DNA of 64,000 nt from JAXGZG01 sp040771825 (GTDB lineage Bacteria > Bacillota > Sulfobacillia > Fermentithermobacillales > Fermentithermobacillaceae), in the NCBI GenBank assembly GCA_040771825.1, contig JAXGZG010000004.1, positions 124,001-188,000 on the forward strand. Direction: 5' to 3'. Below the pieces are notes generated by a model. It worked only from the letters and a program-made list of their open reading frames with translations, was not told where the DNA came from and ran no database searches. A program made the translations under genes and the position numbers. Below are positions 25,643 through 34,690 of the stretch, in pieces. Positions within the stretch are counted from its first letter, which is position 1, and the number at the start of each line of letters is the position of its first letter.

Positions 25643-25677
25643 TCAAGTACGGCTGATCGTACTTGAGGCACCTCCTT
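25643..25677 (-). promoter_or_regulatory. Ribosome site and intervening hairpin ahead of spoVM
   Basis: AAGGAGG (25677-25671) is separated from the spoVM ATG by a perfect 9-bp stem (TCAAGTACG and CGTACTTGA, 25643-25666, 6-base loop). If the hairpin folds out, the effective spacing drops to about 12 bases, which would place the ATG within reach. Confidence 0.6.
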
Positions 25678-25684
25678 CCAGTTT

Positions 25685-25849
25685 CTACGGGCTTTTCACG
25701 ACAAGCCAAGCGCCTACCACCAAAGCAGCACCAAAAGCGCCAAAAAAGACCCAGGACGGTATAGATGCCACAAGGATCGCGACGCCCACCGCTGCCATGA
25801 GAAAAGACGCTACGACGCGGTTAGAGAACCTACGTGTTCTGGTCTTCAA
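25685..25849 (-). CDS. Small two-helix membrane protein between rpe and spoVM
   Basis: 54-residue open frame not assigned to a known family. It starts with a basic segment (MKTRTRRFSNR) followed by two hydrophobic helices (VVASFLMAAVGVAILVASI and FFGAFGAALVVGAWLVV) and ends KSP. The start is a TTG with only a weak purine-rich site upstream; an in-frame ATG lies at codon 18, inside the first helix. It ends eight bases before the spoVM ribosome site and begins about 50 bases after rpe, filling the slot that thiN holds in B. subtilis. A sporulation or membrane role is a guess. Confidence 0.6.
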   Translation of the reverse strand: MKTRTRRFSNRVVASFLMAAVGVAILVASIPSWVFFGAFGAALVVGAWLVVKSP

Positions 25850-25898
25850 AACAAATCACCGCCACCACAGGACAACACCTTCACCCTACACAGTATAT

Positions 25899-26561
25899 TC
25901 ACCCGTGCCCAATGGTGCCCATTCTCAGGCTATGTATAGCCTGGCGTCTGTCTTTGGCGCTGAACACGTAGTTGCCGGCCACAAGAACGTTTGCCCCTGC
26001 CTCATGCAGAAGTCTTGCGTTGTCCCCGGTCACCCCGCCGTCCACCTCAACGTCCACGTCCTTGCCGGCCTTGGAGAACATCTCCCGCACCCAAGATACT
26101 TTCTCGAGCATGGGCGCTATGAACTTCTGGCCGCCCCACCCCGGGTTGACGGTCATGATCAAAACTAAATCGACATTGTCCATAACACAGGGCAGGAAAT
26201 CAGGCGGTGTAGCCGGGTTCATTGCAACACCGGCCCGGCAGCCCGACGATTGCACCAACTGAAGCGCACGGTGAAGGTGCCGCGTGGCTTCAGCGTGGAT
26301 GGTCAAGATTTTGGCAAAAGGGGCAAACGCCGGAATGGCCCACTCAAGACAGTCCACCATCAGGTGAATGTCCAGAGGCACTCCCAAGCCAAAAAGGCCC
26401 TCCGCCACCTTGGGACCGTAGGTCAAATTGGGCACAAAATGTCCGTCCATTATGTCTAGATGCAGATAATCCGCCCCGGCCTCTTTCAAAGAGGCGGCGT
26501 CTTTCATGAGATCCACCGGATTAGCTGACAGTAATGAAGGGGATACAAGGATCTTATTCAT
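25899..26561 (-). CDS. rpe: Ribulose-phosphate 3-epimerase
   Basis: Interconverts ribulose 5-phosphate and xylulose 5-phosphate. The TIM-barrel motifs are SPSLLSANP, HLDIMDGHFVPNLTYGP (catalytic Asp and His), DIHLMVD, NPGWGGQKF and DVEVDGGV. Length 220 is normal. The ATG overlaps the last eight bases of rsgA (ATGAATAA), so the two are coupled. Confidence 0.97.
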   Translation of the reverse strand: MNKILVSPSLLSANPVDLMKDAASLKEAGADYLHLDIMDGHFVPNLTYGPKVAEGLFGLGVPLDIHLMVDCLEWAIPAFAPFAKILTIHAEATRHLHRALQLVQSSGCRAGVAMNPATPPDFLPCVMDNVDLVLIMTVNPGWGGQKFIAPMLEKVSWVREMFSKAGKDVDVEVDGGVTGDNARLLHEAGANVLVAGNYVFSAKDRRQAIHSLRMGTIGHG

Positions 26562-27435
26562 ATCTGTGTTTCACCTTCTCAAGGCATTCGTCTAAAAGCA
26601 CGAGATAGTTGGCGTATCGTTGGGGAGCTATTTTCCCTTCAGCGAGAGCTTTCTTGACTTCGCAGGGATCCTCCGTCTTGTGGAGACACCTGGGAAAATG
26701 ACATGAGTGAGCGTAGGCGGCCATCTCGGGGTAATACTGGGCTATCTCGTGTGGCTCACACAAAACTGAGTCAAGTTTGCTAAACCCGGGCGTGTCGGCC
26801 AAAAAGCCTTGCTGCCTCACTCTGTACAACGTAACGCCTTTGGTGGTGTGTCTTCCTCGCCTAGTGCGGCCCAGTTCCTTAGCTTCTATCTCCACGCCCA
26901 GAAGACTCGAGAGTAAACGCGATTTGCCTACTCCGCTTGGACCTGCGACCACGGCAACGGTACCTTCGATGGCATCCGCCAACGAGTCAAGTCCGATTCT
27001 CTCCGTCGCCGACGTCACCCGGACCGGGTAACCAGCCTTCTCGTAGACTTCCCTAAGCTTTTGAATCTGGCCCCCATCTTCAATATCACATTTGTTGATG
27101 CATAATGCCCCGGCGATGCCCTGGGCCTCAACGTGAACTAGCAGCCTGTCAATGCCTATAGTATCAACAGGAGGATGGGTCAAAGCCGTAACAACGATCA
27201 CCTGGTCAATATTGGCCACCGGCGGCCTAATCAAGAAGTTCTTTCTGGGAAGGATCTTGTCGACTACAAACCGATCTCCGTGTTCCCGTATTGCCGCAAA
27301 ATCGCCTGGATAGACGTCAGAGAACTCCCTGCGGATACGCCCTCGAAAGACGCACCTGTACTCCCTGCCGCCCGAAATTACCACACAAAAAGCCGAGTGA
27401 ACTCTAGTGATTCTGCCTTCTAAGGTCCCCTGCAA
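26554..27435 (-). CDS. rsgA: Ribosome small-subunit-dependent GTPase RsgA
   Basis: Circularly permuted GTPase that aids late 30S maturation. After an N-terminal OB-fold domain, the G4 motif (NKCD) comes before G1 (GPSGVGKS) and G3 (DTPG), which is diagnostic. The C-terminal zinc site includes the cysteines of CEPHE, CHFPRCLH and DPC. The TTG at 27435 follows AAGGAGAGGAG. It lies 15 bases after prkC, the conserved order in Bacillota. Confidence 0.95.
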   Translation of the reverse strand: MQGTLEGRITRVHSAFCVVISGGREYRCVFRGRIRREFSDVYPGDFAAIREHGDRFVVDKILPRKNFLIRPPVANIDQVIVVTALTHPPVDTIGIDRLLVHVEAQGIAGALCINKCDIEDGGQIQKLREVYEKAGYPVRVTSATERIGLDSLADAIEGTVAVVAGPSGVGKSRLLSSLLGVEIEAKELGRTRRGRHTTKGVTLYRVRQQGFLADTPGFSKLDSVLCEPHEIAQYYPEMAAYAHSCHFPRCLHKTEDPCEVKKALAEGKIAPQRYANYLVLLDECLEKVKHRYE

Positions 27436-27449
27436 CTCCTCTCTCCTTC

Positions 27450-29342
27450 TTACTGGCCGGGAGGGCGAATCGTCTCAACAGAGACTTTGCCGCCTATAAT
27501 GGTGCGCACCACAGCTGAGGCTCCCTGCCACGTGAAGCGAATCTCACGGCTTTCGCCCGAACGCAGGTTCCCGTCGAAAACTTGACGTTCGCCTTGCTGA
27601 TCTTTGACGAACACTTGCACGTTGACCATGCCGCCCCTGGGATCGTAAGGCGCCTCCACAACTCTCACGGCAGTGTACTCGTTGGCTCCGGGGCGCGACG
27701 CCACGATGAGCGTCACCTTGGTCCTAAGGGGCACTTCCTGCCCCGGTTCGGGGCTTTGACTTAAGACCTGGCCTTCCGGTGCGTTGGCGTCTTCCATCAA
27801 AACCACGTTTCCCATGTCCAGAATGCGCTCCTCTATTAATCTCACCGCTTCATCCTGCATCTTCCCAATTACGTCGGGAACTATCGCAGTAACTGGCTCG
27901 GCGCCTTTAGATATCTCAAGATCCACAAACGAATCCCTAGGGACATCCAAGCCCGGATACGGGTTCTGGCTTATCACAAGCCCCTTGGCCACTGTATCGC
28001 TGGCGACCTCTCGGATATTGCCCAGTTGAACTCCTGCGTTTTGGATCTCCACCACCGCCTGGATCTGGGTCATGCCCCTCACTTCGGGCACCCTGGTGAG
28101 ATTCTGTCCCTTGGATATGAGGCAATAGACCACCCGGCCCTTCTTGGCTTGTTCTCCGCCCAGAGGGCTTTGCTCTATCACTTGGCCCCGGGCCATGGTG
28201 TCATGGGGCCGTTCCCCGGCAATCTGAAACACGAAACCGGCTTCATTTATGATGTCCTGGGCCTCAATGTAGTTCTTGCCCACCACATCGGGAACCGGCA
28301 ATATTGGCACCGTGATCCATGCCCTTATCCGCCAAAAAGCGTACGCTCCCAGACACAGCACTACCACAGTAAGGGCCAAAAACACTTTGGCGCCTACCGA
28401 CATCCTTCTCTTCTTGCCGCGCTGCCTCCCCAAGTCCCCCTCATCTCCTCTGGAGGGCACCGCAGAAGCCTTGTTCTCTCCCTTCGTCTTTGAAGGCGAG
28501 TCCCGGCGAACCCCCGTCTGAACACTCTTTATGGCACCCAGCATATGATCAGCCGAAGAAAACCTATCTGCCGGGTTCTTGGCCAAAGCTACCTGCACCA
28601 GTTCGTCCACTTGGGGAGGTACGTCAGGGCGCGCATCGGCTACCTTAGGAACCTCTCCCTGGACATGCTGTAAGGCAACGGCTACCGGACTTTCCCCGCC
28701 AAAAGGCGGCTTACCTGTGAGCATCTCATACAACACCACGCCCAAGGAATACAAGTCCGAACGGACCGAGACAGTGCCGTTCTTGGCTTGCTCAGGAGAC
28801 AAGTAAGGCGCCGATCCGATCACCACATCCCGTGATGTTGTGGACACGCCGCCCAAAGCCCTGGCGATGCCGAAGTCAGCCACTTTCACGTCACCCTGGG
28901 GCGTAATCAGTATGTTCTGAGGTTTGATGTCTCGGTGAATGATGCGTCTGGCATGAGCATGACCTAGCCCCTGGCAGATCTTTGAAGTAATCTCCAGGGC
29001 TTCTGAGACAGGCAATCTGCCCCGGGCTTTGAGCCTGTCTCTAAGCGTCTCGCCCTCAACCAGTTCCATAACGATAAAATACAGTCCGCTGTCCTCTCCC
29101 ACATCGTAGATGCTGACGATGTTAGGGTGCGACAGAGACGCCACAGACTGGGCTTCCCGGCGGAAACGGCTAATGAACTCGTCATCCTCGCTCATCTCGG
29201 GACGAAGTACTTTGAGGGCAACGTTTCTGTCAAGGACGAGGTCATAGGCCTTCCAGACGACGCTCATCCCTCCGCCGCCGAGCCTTTCCAGTATTTTGTA
29301 CCGGTTAAGTACCTTCCTACCGGCGATATCTCCTGACGCCAC
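27450..29342 (-). CDS. prkC: PASTA-domain Ser/Thr protein kinase
   Basis: Membrane kinase that senses peptidoglycan fragments; in Bacillus it controls germination and cell-wall homeostasis. The kinase domain carries the glycine loop GGGGMSVVWKA, the ATP lysine in VALKVL, HRDIKPQN and DFG. A basic stretch and one membrane helix (KVFLALTVVVLCLGAYAFW) follow. Outside are three PASTA repeats starting at PDVVGKNY, PEVRGMTQ and PDVIGKMQ, then a C-terminal beta-rich domain. I chose the GTG at 29342 because AGAGG lies eight bases before it; the GTG at 29351 abuts that site. Confidence 0.95.
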   Translation of the reverse strand: MASGDIAGRKVLNRYKILERLGGGGMSVVWKAYDLVLDRNVALKVLRPEMSEDDEFISRFRREAQSVASLSHPNIVSIYDVGEDSGLYFIVMELVEGETLRDRLKARGRLPVSEALEITSKICQGLGHAHARRIIHRDIKPQNILITPQGDVKVADFGIARALGGVSTTSRDVVIGSAPYLSPEQAKNGTVSVRSDLYSLGVVLYEMLTGKPPFGGESPVAVALQHVQGEVPKVADARPDVPPQVDELVQVALAKNPADRFSSADHMLGAIKSVQTGVRRDSPSKTKGENKASAVPSRGDEGDLGRQRGKKRRMSVGAKVFLALTVVVLCLGAYAFWRIRAWITVPILPVPDVVGKNYIEAQDIINEAGFVFQIAGERPHDTMARGQVIEQSPLGGEQAKKGRVVYCLISKGQNLTRVPEVRGMTQIQAVVEIQNAGVQLGNIREVASDTVAKGLVISQNPYPGLDVPRDSFVDLEISKGAEPVTAIVPDVIGKMQDEAVRLIEERILDMGNVVLMEDANAPEGQVLSQSPEPGQEVPLRTKVTLIVASRPGANEYTAVRVVEAPYDPRGGMVNVQVFVKDQQGERQVFDGNLRSGESREIRFTWQGASAVVRTIIGGKVSVETIRPPGQ

Positions 29343-29354
29343 GATCCCCACCTC

Positions 29355-30104
29355 TTATCTGCCGGGACTGAAAGACACATCCGGCCACAAGAGAACCACA
29401 GTGATATTGTCGTACCCGCCTCGGCTATTGGCCATGTCGACCAACGCCTCTGCCGTTTCCTCTCTTGGCCTGCCATCTAGAAGATCGACTATCTCTCGAG
29501 AATTGACGAGACTCGTAAGCCCATCGGTGCACAGCAGTACGATGTCCCCTGGACAAAGACGCTCAGAGTAAGTTGACACCGTGACAAAATCCTGAGTGCC
29601 CAAAGCCATGGTCAGGACATTTCTCCCTGGATGACTCATGGCGTCTTCTTCAGAGATAGTCCCCTTGCGCACCAGCTCTCCAGTGATAGAGTGGTCGTCT
29701 GTAATTTGGCGGATCTTTGTGCCGGACACTATGTAAGCCCTGCTGTCGCCCACGTGCCCAACGTAAAGCCTTCCTTCTTTCTCTCTCACCAATGCTCCCG
29801 TCAAGGTCGTGCCCATTCCGGGATAACCTTCCTTCTCGAGACTCGCCTTGAGAATCATCTGATTACCGTGAGCAAGAGCTTTTCGAAGGATGGTTTCGGG
29901 ATCCTCTTCGTGGGGTGCAGTGAGGACGTAGTCGGTACAGAGTCTGACCGCCATGGCCGAAGCTACCTCTCCACCATCGTAGCCGCCTATTCCATCGGCC
30001 ACCATAGCAAGCCAAGCGCTGGCTTCTTGGAAGGATCTGACTATCCAAGAGTCCTCATTATCTGGACGCACAAGACCCCTGGACGATTGCGCGCTCCACC
30101 TCAA
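29355..30104 (-). CDS. prpC: PP2C-type Ser/Thr protein phosphatase
   Basis: Metal-dependent phosphatase that reverses PrkC phosphorylation. The metal-binding aspartates appear in RPDNEDSW, VADGIGGYDGGEVAS, VGHVGDSRAYI, LCTDGLTSLV and GGYDNITVVLL. I use a TTG at 30104 (MRWSAQSSRGLVRPDNED), six bases after a G-rich site, because it fits family starts; a TTG at 30119 is also open. The stop lies about a dozen bases before prkC. Confidence 0.93.
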   Translation of the reverse strand: MRWSAQSSRGLVRPDNEDSWIVRSFQEASAWLAMVADGIGGYDGGEVASAMAVRLCTDYVLTAPHEEDPETILRKALAHGNQMILKASLEKEGYPGMGTTLTGALVREKEGRLYVGHVGDSRAYIVSGTKIRQITDDHSITGELVRKGTISEEDAMSHPGRNVLTMALGTQDFVTVSTYSERLCPGDIVLLCTDGLTSLVNSREIVDLLDGRPREETAEALVDMANSRGGYDNITVVLLWPDVSFSPGR

Positions 30105-30140
30105 AACCAGCCCCCCCAATCCCTCTACGCCAAAAGGTTC

Positions 30141-31184
30141 TTATCTCTCTTCTTCCCCAAGACCCAGTTGCCCGCAGGCAGCGTCTATTCCTCCTCCAAG
30201 ACTGCGACGCACCGTCACCTTCACCCGGTTCCTTTCCAGCCGTCCGCGAAACTCCAGAACCTTCTGGGGCTCAGGACGCTTGAACAGAAGCCCTGGCACT
30301 TCGTTCCAAGGGATCAGATTGACCAAAAGGTCCATACCCGAAACCAAAGACACAAGCCTCTCTGCCTCAGCCAGCGAGTCGTTGACCCCTCCTAGAAGCA
30401 TATACTCAACTGTCACTCGCTGCCTAGTCAAAAGGGCGTAATCCTTTAGTGCCGATATCACCTGTTCTATGGGAAATCGCCTATTGTACGGGATGATCCG
30501 GTCTCTCACCTTGTCCGAGGCGGCATGCAACGAGACCGCAAGACGGGCGCCCCGAGAATCCCTAGCGAACCTCCTTATGGCTTCAGGAATCCCCACTGTA
30601 GACACGGTGATCCTCCTACGGGAAAGCCCGTAACCATGAGGATTTGACAGAATATCTATGGCCCCCAGAACTTCTTGGTAGTTAAGAAACGGCTCCCCCG
30701 TCCCCATAAACACAATACGGCCGATTCGTATACCTTGGTCCCGACACATGCCAATGAACTCTTCAAGAATCTCGCCTCTTTGCAGGCTTCTCTGAAAACC
30801 CAATCCCGAAGAAGCGCAGAAGGCGCACCCCACAGGGCATCCTACTTGGGTTGAGAGGCATGCCGTCAACCCGTAAGCGTACTTTAGGAGCACAGACTCA
30901 CACACAGGCAACCCATTTGTGCCCCAAAGGTATTTTTTCGACCAGCGGCCCTCACCTTCCTGCACCCTCAAGAGGTCCAACCGCCTGTAATTGGTTGAGT
31001 TAGCCAAATACTGCCGGAGCGATGCCGGCAAGTCCGTCATCTCGTCAAACGCTGCCGCAAACCGTTTGAAGGTCCAAGCCCATATTTGTCTGGCGCGGTA
31101 AGGCTTCTCTCCTTGCAGCGAAAGCAGATCAGAAAGCCCTGACAGATCTAGGTCGAACAGATTTGGCTTTCTATTGTCCATCAT
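30141..31184 (-). CDS. rlmN: 23S rRNA/tRNA adenine-C2 methyltransferase RlmN
   Basis: Radical SAM enzyme that methylates A2503 of 23S rRNA and some tRNAs. The cluster motif is CPVGCAFC (CxxxCxxC), followed by MGTGEPFLNY and VSLHAASD. The C-terminal catalytic cysteine lies in GGGIDAACGQLG. The ATG at 31184 overlaps the rsmB stop (TGATG). Length is normal. Confidence 0.96.
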   Translation of the reverse strand: MMDNRKPNLFDLDLSGLSDLLSLQGEKPYRARQIWAWTFKRFAAAFDEMTDLPASLRQYLANSTNYRRLDLLRVQEGEGRWSKKYLWGTNGLPVCESVLLKYAYGLTACLSTQVGCPVGCAFCASSGLGFQRSLQRGEILEEFIGMCRDQGIRIGRIVFMGTGEPFLNYQEVLGAIDILSNPHGYGLSRRRITVSTVGIPEAIRRFARDSRGARLAVSLHAASDKVRDRIIPYNRRFPIEQVISALKDYALLTRQRVTVEYMLLGGVNDSLAEAERLVSLVSGMDLLVNLIPWNEVPGLLFKRPEPQKVLEFRGRLERNRVKVTVRRSLGGGIDAACGQLGLGEEER

Positions 31185-32524
31185 CAAAACGCCTCAATCC
31201 TTGTGTTCTCCCTTGTCCTGGTAGCCTTGGCCACAAAAAAGCCGTCGGTTCCGGAAATGTGGGGCAGAAGATAACGGAACCCGGGCCCCCGGAAGCGGCT
31301 ATCCTTTGAAAACAGGTCCTCAAGAGGCCCAATCGCCGGATCTTCGGGGCAAAACTCAGGCCGCCTTTCCATGAAGTCAAGCCAGACTTCTTCGTTTTCT
31401 TCTTGAGAAATCGTGCAAGTGCTGTAGACCAAGACTCCTCCGGGCTTAACCCGGGAGGAAGCTTTCTCTAAGAGAGCTTCTTGTCGCGTCGCCATGGCAG
31501 AAAGGTCTTCGGGGCGCCGGTTCCACCGGAGATCTGGGTTTCGCCCAATGACGCCCAACCCAGAACAAGGCGCGTCCAAAAGCACTCTATCGAACTGGGT
31601 CTCGGGCGTCTTCACGGTTGCATCCATCACTTGCGTGGCAAGGTTTGACAGGCCTAAGCGGCGCCGTGCGTCTTGCACCATCTCGAGCCTCTTTGGGTCA
31701 ACATCAGTAGCTAAGACCCTGCCGGACGCCCCCGCCAAAGCTGCGGCGTGTGTCGCCTTTCCGCCTGGAGCCGAGCAGACATCCCACACGGTGTCCCCTG
31801 GCCTGGGATCCAGCGCTAATCCAATGGCCATGGCACCTTCGTCTTGCACTACGAAATGACCCTCTTGAAAGCCCGGGATATCCGCAATTCTGCCACCAGA
31901 GCGGACCCTGACCGACTCTGGAAGCCTGCCTATCTCTGCCACATATCCGGAATTGACCAGTTTCTCTAGGAAATCGTCTCTTGATATCTTGGACACATTC
32001 ACTCTGAGGTACAGAGGAGGCACTCGGTTTCCCGCCTCGCAATACCTCATGGCATCCAGAAGGCCAAATCGCTTCACCAACAGGCAGGTAATCCACTCTG
32101 GATACGAATACCTGACGGAAACATATTGGAGAGGGTTCCTGTCCAAGGATGGCACTTCCACATGCCCCGCACACCTTGCCATCTCTCTAAGTACCCCATT
32201 GCAGTAAGCCCTTTGGCCTTTTCCCTTGAGGCAGCCTACCACAGAGTTGGTGGCAGCGTAAGGCGGAATCCCCATCAGAAGGAACTGGGCTACGCCCAGT
32301 CTAAGAGCATTTCGAAGCTTGGGCTGGAGCAGTTTCAGAGGTCTTTCGGAGAAACTTCCAAGGTACCAATCGATGAGATTCATCCACCTAAGAGTAGTGC
32401 TCACCAGATCTAGGGCTAGAGCCCGTTCCCGCGGGTCTCCAATGACATCCAAAGACAAAGCCCGGGAGGGCGTCTCGCGGGCTGTCAGTATTCCCAGTGA
32501 GACCTCTCGGGCATCTGGTTTCAC
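31184..32524 (-). CDS. rsmB: 16S rRNA cytosine-967 methyltransferase RsmB
   Basis: SAM-dependent m5C methyltransferase. The N-terminal NusB-like domain covers residues 1-130. The catalytic domain shows the SAM motif VWDVCSAPGGKATHAAA, the DAPCSGLGVIGRNPDLRW segment with the first catalytic cysteine, and VYSTCTISQEENEE with the second. The GTG at 32524 lies one base past the stop of the upstream peptidase. Length 446 is normal. Confidence 0.96.
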   Translation of the reverse strand: MKPDAREVSLGILTARETPSRALSLDVIGDPRERALALDLVSTTLRWMNLIDWYLGSFSERPLKLLQPKLRNALRLGVAQFLLMGIPPYAATNSVVGCLKGKGQRAYCNGVLREMARCAGHVEVPSLDRNPLQYVSVRYSYPEWITCLLVKRFGLLDAMRYCEAGNRVPPLYLRVNVSKISRDDFLEKLVNSGYVAEIGRLPESVRVRSGGRIADIPGFQEGHFVVQDEGAMAIGLALDPRPGDTVWDVCSAPGGKATHAAALAGASGRVLATDVDPKRLEMVQDARRRLGLSNLATQVMDATVKTPETQFDRVLLDAPCSGLGVIGRNPDLRWNRRPEDLSAMATRQEALLEKASSRVKPGGVLVYSTCTISQEENEEVWLDFMERRPEFCPEDPAIGPLEDLFSKDSRFRGPGFRYLLPHISGTDGFFVAKATRTRENTRIEAF

Positions 32525-32525
32525 A

Positions 32526-33206
32526 CTACCTTCGCCTATCTCTCATCATGAGAAGCCGCAAGACCTGCGCCACAGCAACCGCAGTGGCAGCCACATAGGT
32601 TAGGGCGGCGGCGTTAAGCATGTTCCCTACACCTACAGATTCGTCGGCCCCCACATAGCCTGACGTCAAGAGCATATCCATGGCTCTCCTTGATGCATTG
32701 TACTCTACCGGAAGCGTGATCAGCTGGAAAACCACTGCTCCCAGGAAGAACAAAATGCCTAAATTCATCAAAAACCCAGACTGGGCCAAGAAGCCCACGA
32801 AAAATAGAGGCCAAGCGGCACTGGAGGCAAACTGAACTAGAGGCACCAACCCGTTTCTTACCCCAAGCGGCGCGTATCCCACGGAGTGTTGCACTGCGTG
32901 ACCTACCTCGTGGGCCGCGATGCTTATGGCTGCTATAGATGGGCTTGCATAAACGTCCCTGGATAAACGGAGCGTTCGGTCTCTGGGATCGTAATGGTCA
33001 GAGAGAGTGCCTGCCACCTGCTCTATCTTGACATCGCCCAAACCTGCATTGCGAAGAAGCGAAGCTGCCACCTCCACGGCCGGCCTGCCGCTTCCGGAGT
33101 AAACCCGAGAGTACGTGGCATAGACCGACTTGACCTTGAACTGCGCCCACATGGCAAAGAGCATTGCAGGGATGACGAAAAGGAAATAACCTGAATCCAA
33201 AAACAT
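32526..33206 (-). CDS. YugP-type zinc metallopeptidase (membrane)
   Basis: Membrane-bound neutral zinc metallopeptidase family. The zinc motif HEVGH lies in AAHEVGHAVQHSVGYAPLG. Hydrophobic segments flank it at the N-terminus (FLFVIPAMLFAMW), middle (SSAAWPLFFVGFLAQSGF; LGILFFLGAVVFQLI) and C-terminus. PVEYNASRRAMDMLL is a conserved block with the third ligand region. This gene often lies between fmt and rsmB in Clostridia. The ATG follows GGGAGGG. Substrate unknown. Confidence 0.92.
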   Translation of the reverse strand: MFLDSGYFLFVIPAMLFAMWAQFKVKSVYATYSRVYSGSGRPAVEVAASLLRNAGLGDVKIEQVAGTLSDHYDPRDRTLRLSRDVYASPSIAAISIAAHEVGHAVQHSVGYAPLGVRNGLVPLVQFASSAAWPLFFVGFLAQSGFLMNLGILFFLGAVVFQLITLPVEYNASRRAMDMLLTSGYVGADESVGVGNMLNAAALTYVAATAVAVAQVLRLLMMRDRRR

Positions 33207-33208
33207 AA

Positions 33209-34663
33209 CTATTCTCCCTCCCTTGTACCAACGCCGTCTTTACACTTGAACCCGGAACTCCCTTTGGCTCTTCCGGCCAAGAATGCCCTAAAAGACATAG
33301 GCTTCTTGCCCTCGGGCTGGACAAACAAAACCCGAAGAACGCCTTCTCCGCATGATACTAGGCCCGAATCTCCTTCTATACCCAAAACGCTGCCGGGCTT
33401 TTCGTTAGATTCCAAGGTCATCAGGCGCGTCTCCCATATTTTAATACGAGCCCCATCCCACAAGGTAACCGCACCCGGCTTGGGCGAAAGCCCTCTGACC
33501 AAGGCGTGTATTGACCGCGCCGCAGCGCCCCAGCTGATGATTTCCTCACCTTTCTGGAGGTGCGGGGCCCTGGACGCCTTGCTGCCATCTTGAGGCGTCC
33601 TCGCAGCCGTACCCGACAAGACGGCCGACATAGCTTCCAGCAGAGAGTGAGCCCCGAGGCCCGCAAGACGTTTCTCTAAAGTGCCATAGGTCTCATCAGG
33701 GCCTATTTCCAGAGTCTTCTGGAGACAAATGTCCCCAGCATCCATCTTCTCGCTCATGTATATGATGCTCACACCGGTAATCCTGTCTCCCGCCATGACC
33801 GCCCTCTGAACCGGATTGCCGCCCCTGTATTTGGGCAAGAGCGACGGATGCACATTAAGACACGCAAACCGGGGCAATTCCAGAATTTCTCTGGGAACTC
33901 TTTGTCCGAAAGCCACCACAGTGACAAAATCCGGCGCTATCTCCCGGATCTTGGCCACGATGTCAGGATGACTTACAGAGGCGCACTCCAGCACGGGGAT
34001 ACCCAATCGAGCCGCAGCCTCTTTCACGGAGGTGGCCTTGAGAATCTGCTTGCGCCCTACGGGCCTATCAGGCTGAGTCACCACGAGCTTGACTTCCACT
34101 CCAGAGTTCACCAGTTCTTCTAGAGATGGCACAGCAAACTCTGGGCTTCCCATGAAGACCGCGGAGACCCGTTCTCCTTCCCCTGCGGTCTCGTCTGCCT
34201 CTTCTTGAGGCACTTCTTTGACCAAAGTTGCCCGGTCAATGTAGAGGATCCCGTCTAGATGATCGATCTCATGCTGCAAGGCCCTAGCCAAAAGCCCCTC
34301 GCCCTCAACCCACATCTCGTGGCCATCTCTATCTAGAGCTTTGACCGATACCTTACAAGCCCTTTCAACCTCACCCACATACCCCGGCCAACTCAGGCAA
34401 CCTTCCCAGGCACTTTCGTTCTCGGCGGATCGGGCGACGATTTCGGGGTTCACCAGAAAATAGGGCCCTTGGCCAGCATCAATCACCACAAGGCGGCGAG
34501 ACACACCTATCTGAGGGGCAGCCAATCCCGCACCGGATGCGGCCCTCATAGTATCCAACATCAAGTCTAGAGTCTCCCTTACCCCGTTGTTGACCCGCAA
34601 AACCCGTCTTGCCTTCCTACGAAGGACCGGATCGCCAAACTCACGTATCGGAAGCACGGTCAA
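33209..34663 (-). CDS. def-fmt: Peptide deformylase fused to methionyl-tRNA formyltransferase
   Basis: One open frame of 484 residues joins two enzymes with opposing activities on the formyl group of initiator methionine. Residues 1-150 are a complete deformylase: GAGLAAPQIGV, EGCLSWPG and the metal site QHEIDHLDG are all present. After a 20-residue acidic linker (about 150-168), residues 169-484 are a formyltransferase: VFMGSPEFAVPSLEEL, LNVHPSLLPKYRGGNPVQ with Asn and His, and MDAGDICLQ with the catalytic Asp. At the junction AAGGAG precedes GTC, where a separate fmt would have GTG. In Bacillus def and fmt are adjacent but separate. The frame continues without any stop. Confidence 0.92.
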   Translation of the reverse strand: MTVLPIREFGDPVLRRKARRVLRVNNGVRETLDLMLDTMRAASGAGLAAPQIGVSRRLVVIDAGQGPYFLVNPEIVARSAENESAWEGCLSWPGYVGEVERACKVSVKALDRDGHEMWVEGEGLLARALQHEIDHLDGILYIDRATLVKEVPQEEADETAGEGERVSAVFMGSPEFAVPSLEELVNSGVEVKLVVTQPDRPVGRKQILKATSVKEAAARLGIPVLECASVSHPDIVAKIREIAPDFVTVVAFGQRVPREILELPRFACLNVHPSLLPKYRGGNPVQRAVMAGDRITGVSIIYMSEKMDAGDICLQKTLEIGPDETYGTLEKRLAGLGAHSLLEAMSAVLSGTAARTPQDGSKASRAPHLQKGEEIISWGAAARSIHALVRGLSPKPGAVTLWDGARIKIWETRLMTLESNEKPGSVLGIEGDSGLVSCGEGVLRVLFVQPEGKKPMSFRAFLAGRAKGSSGFKCKDGVGTREGE

Positions 34664-34690
34664 AACACATCACCTTCTCAAAAACCTATC

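Noticed and set aside
25450..25671. 73-codon frame overlapping spoVM
   Set aside because: It lies in another frame, runs into the rpmB 3' end and has no resemblance, whereas spoVM matches in sequence and location.
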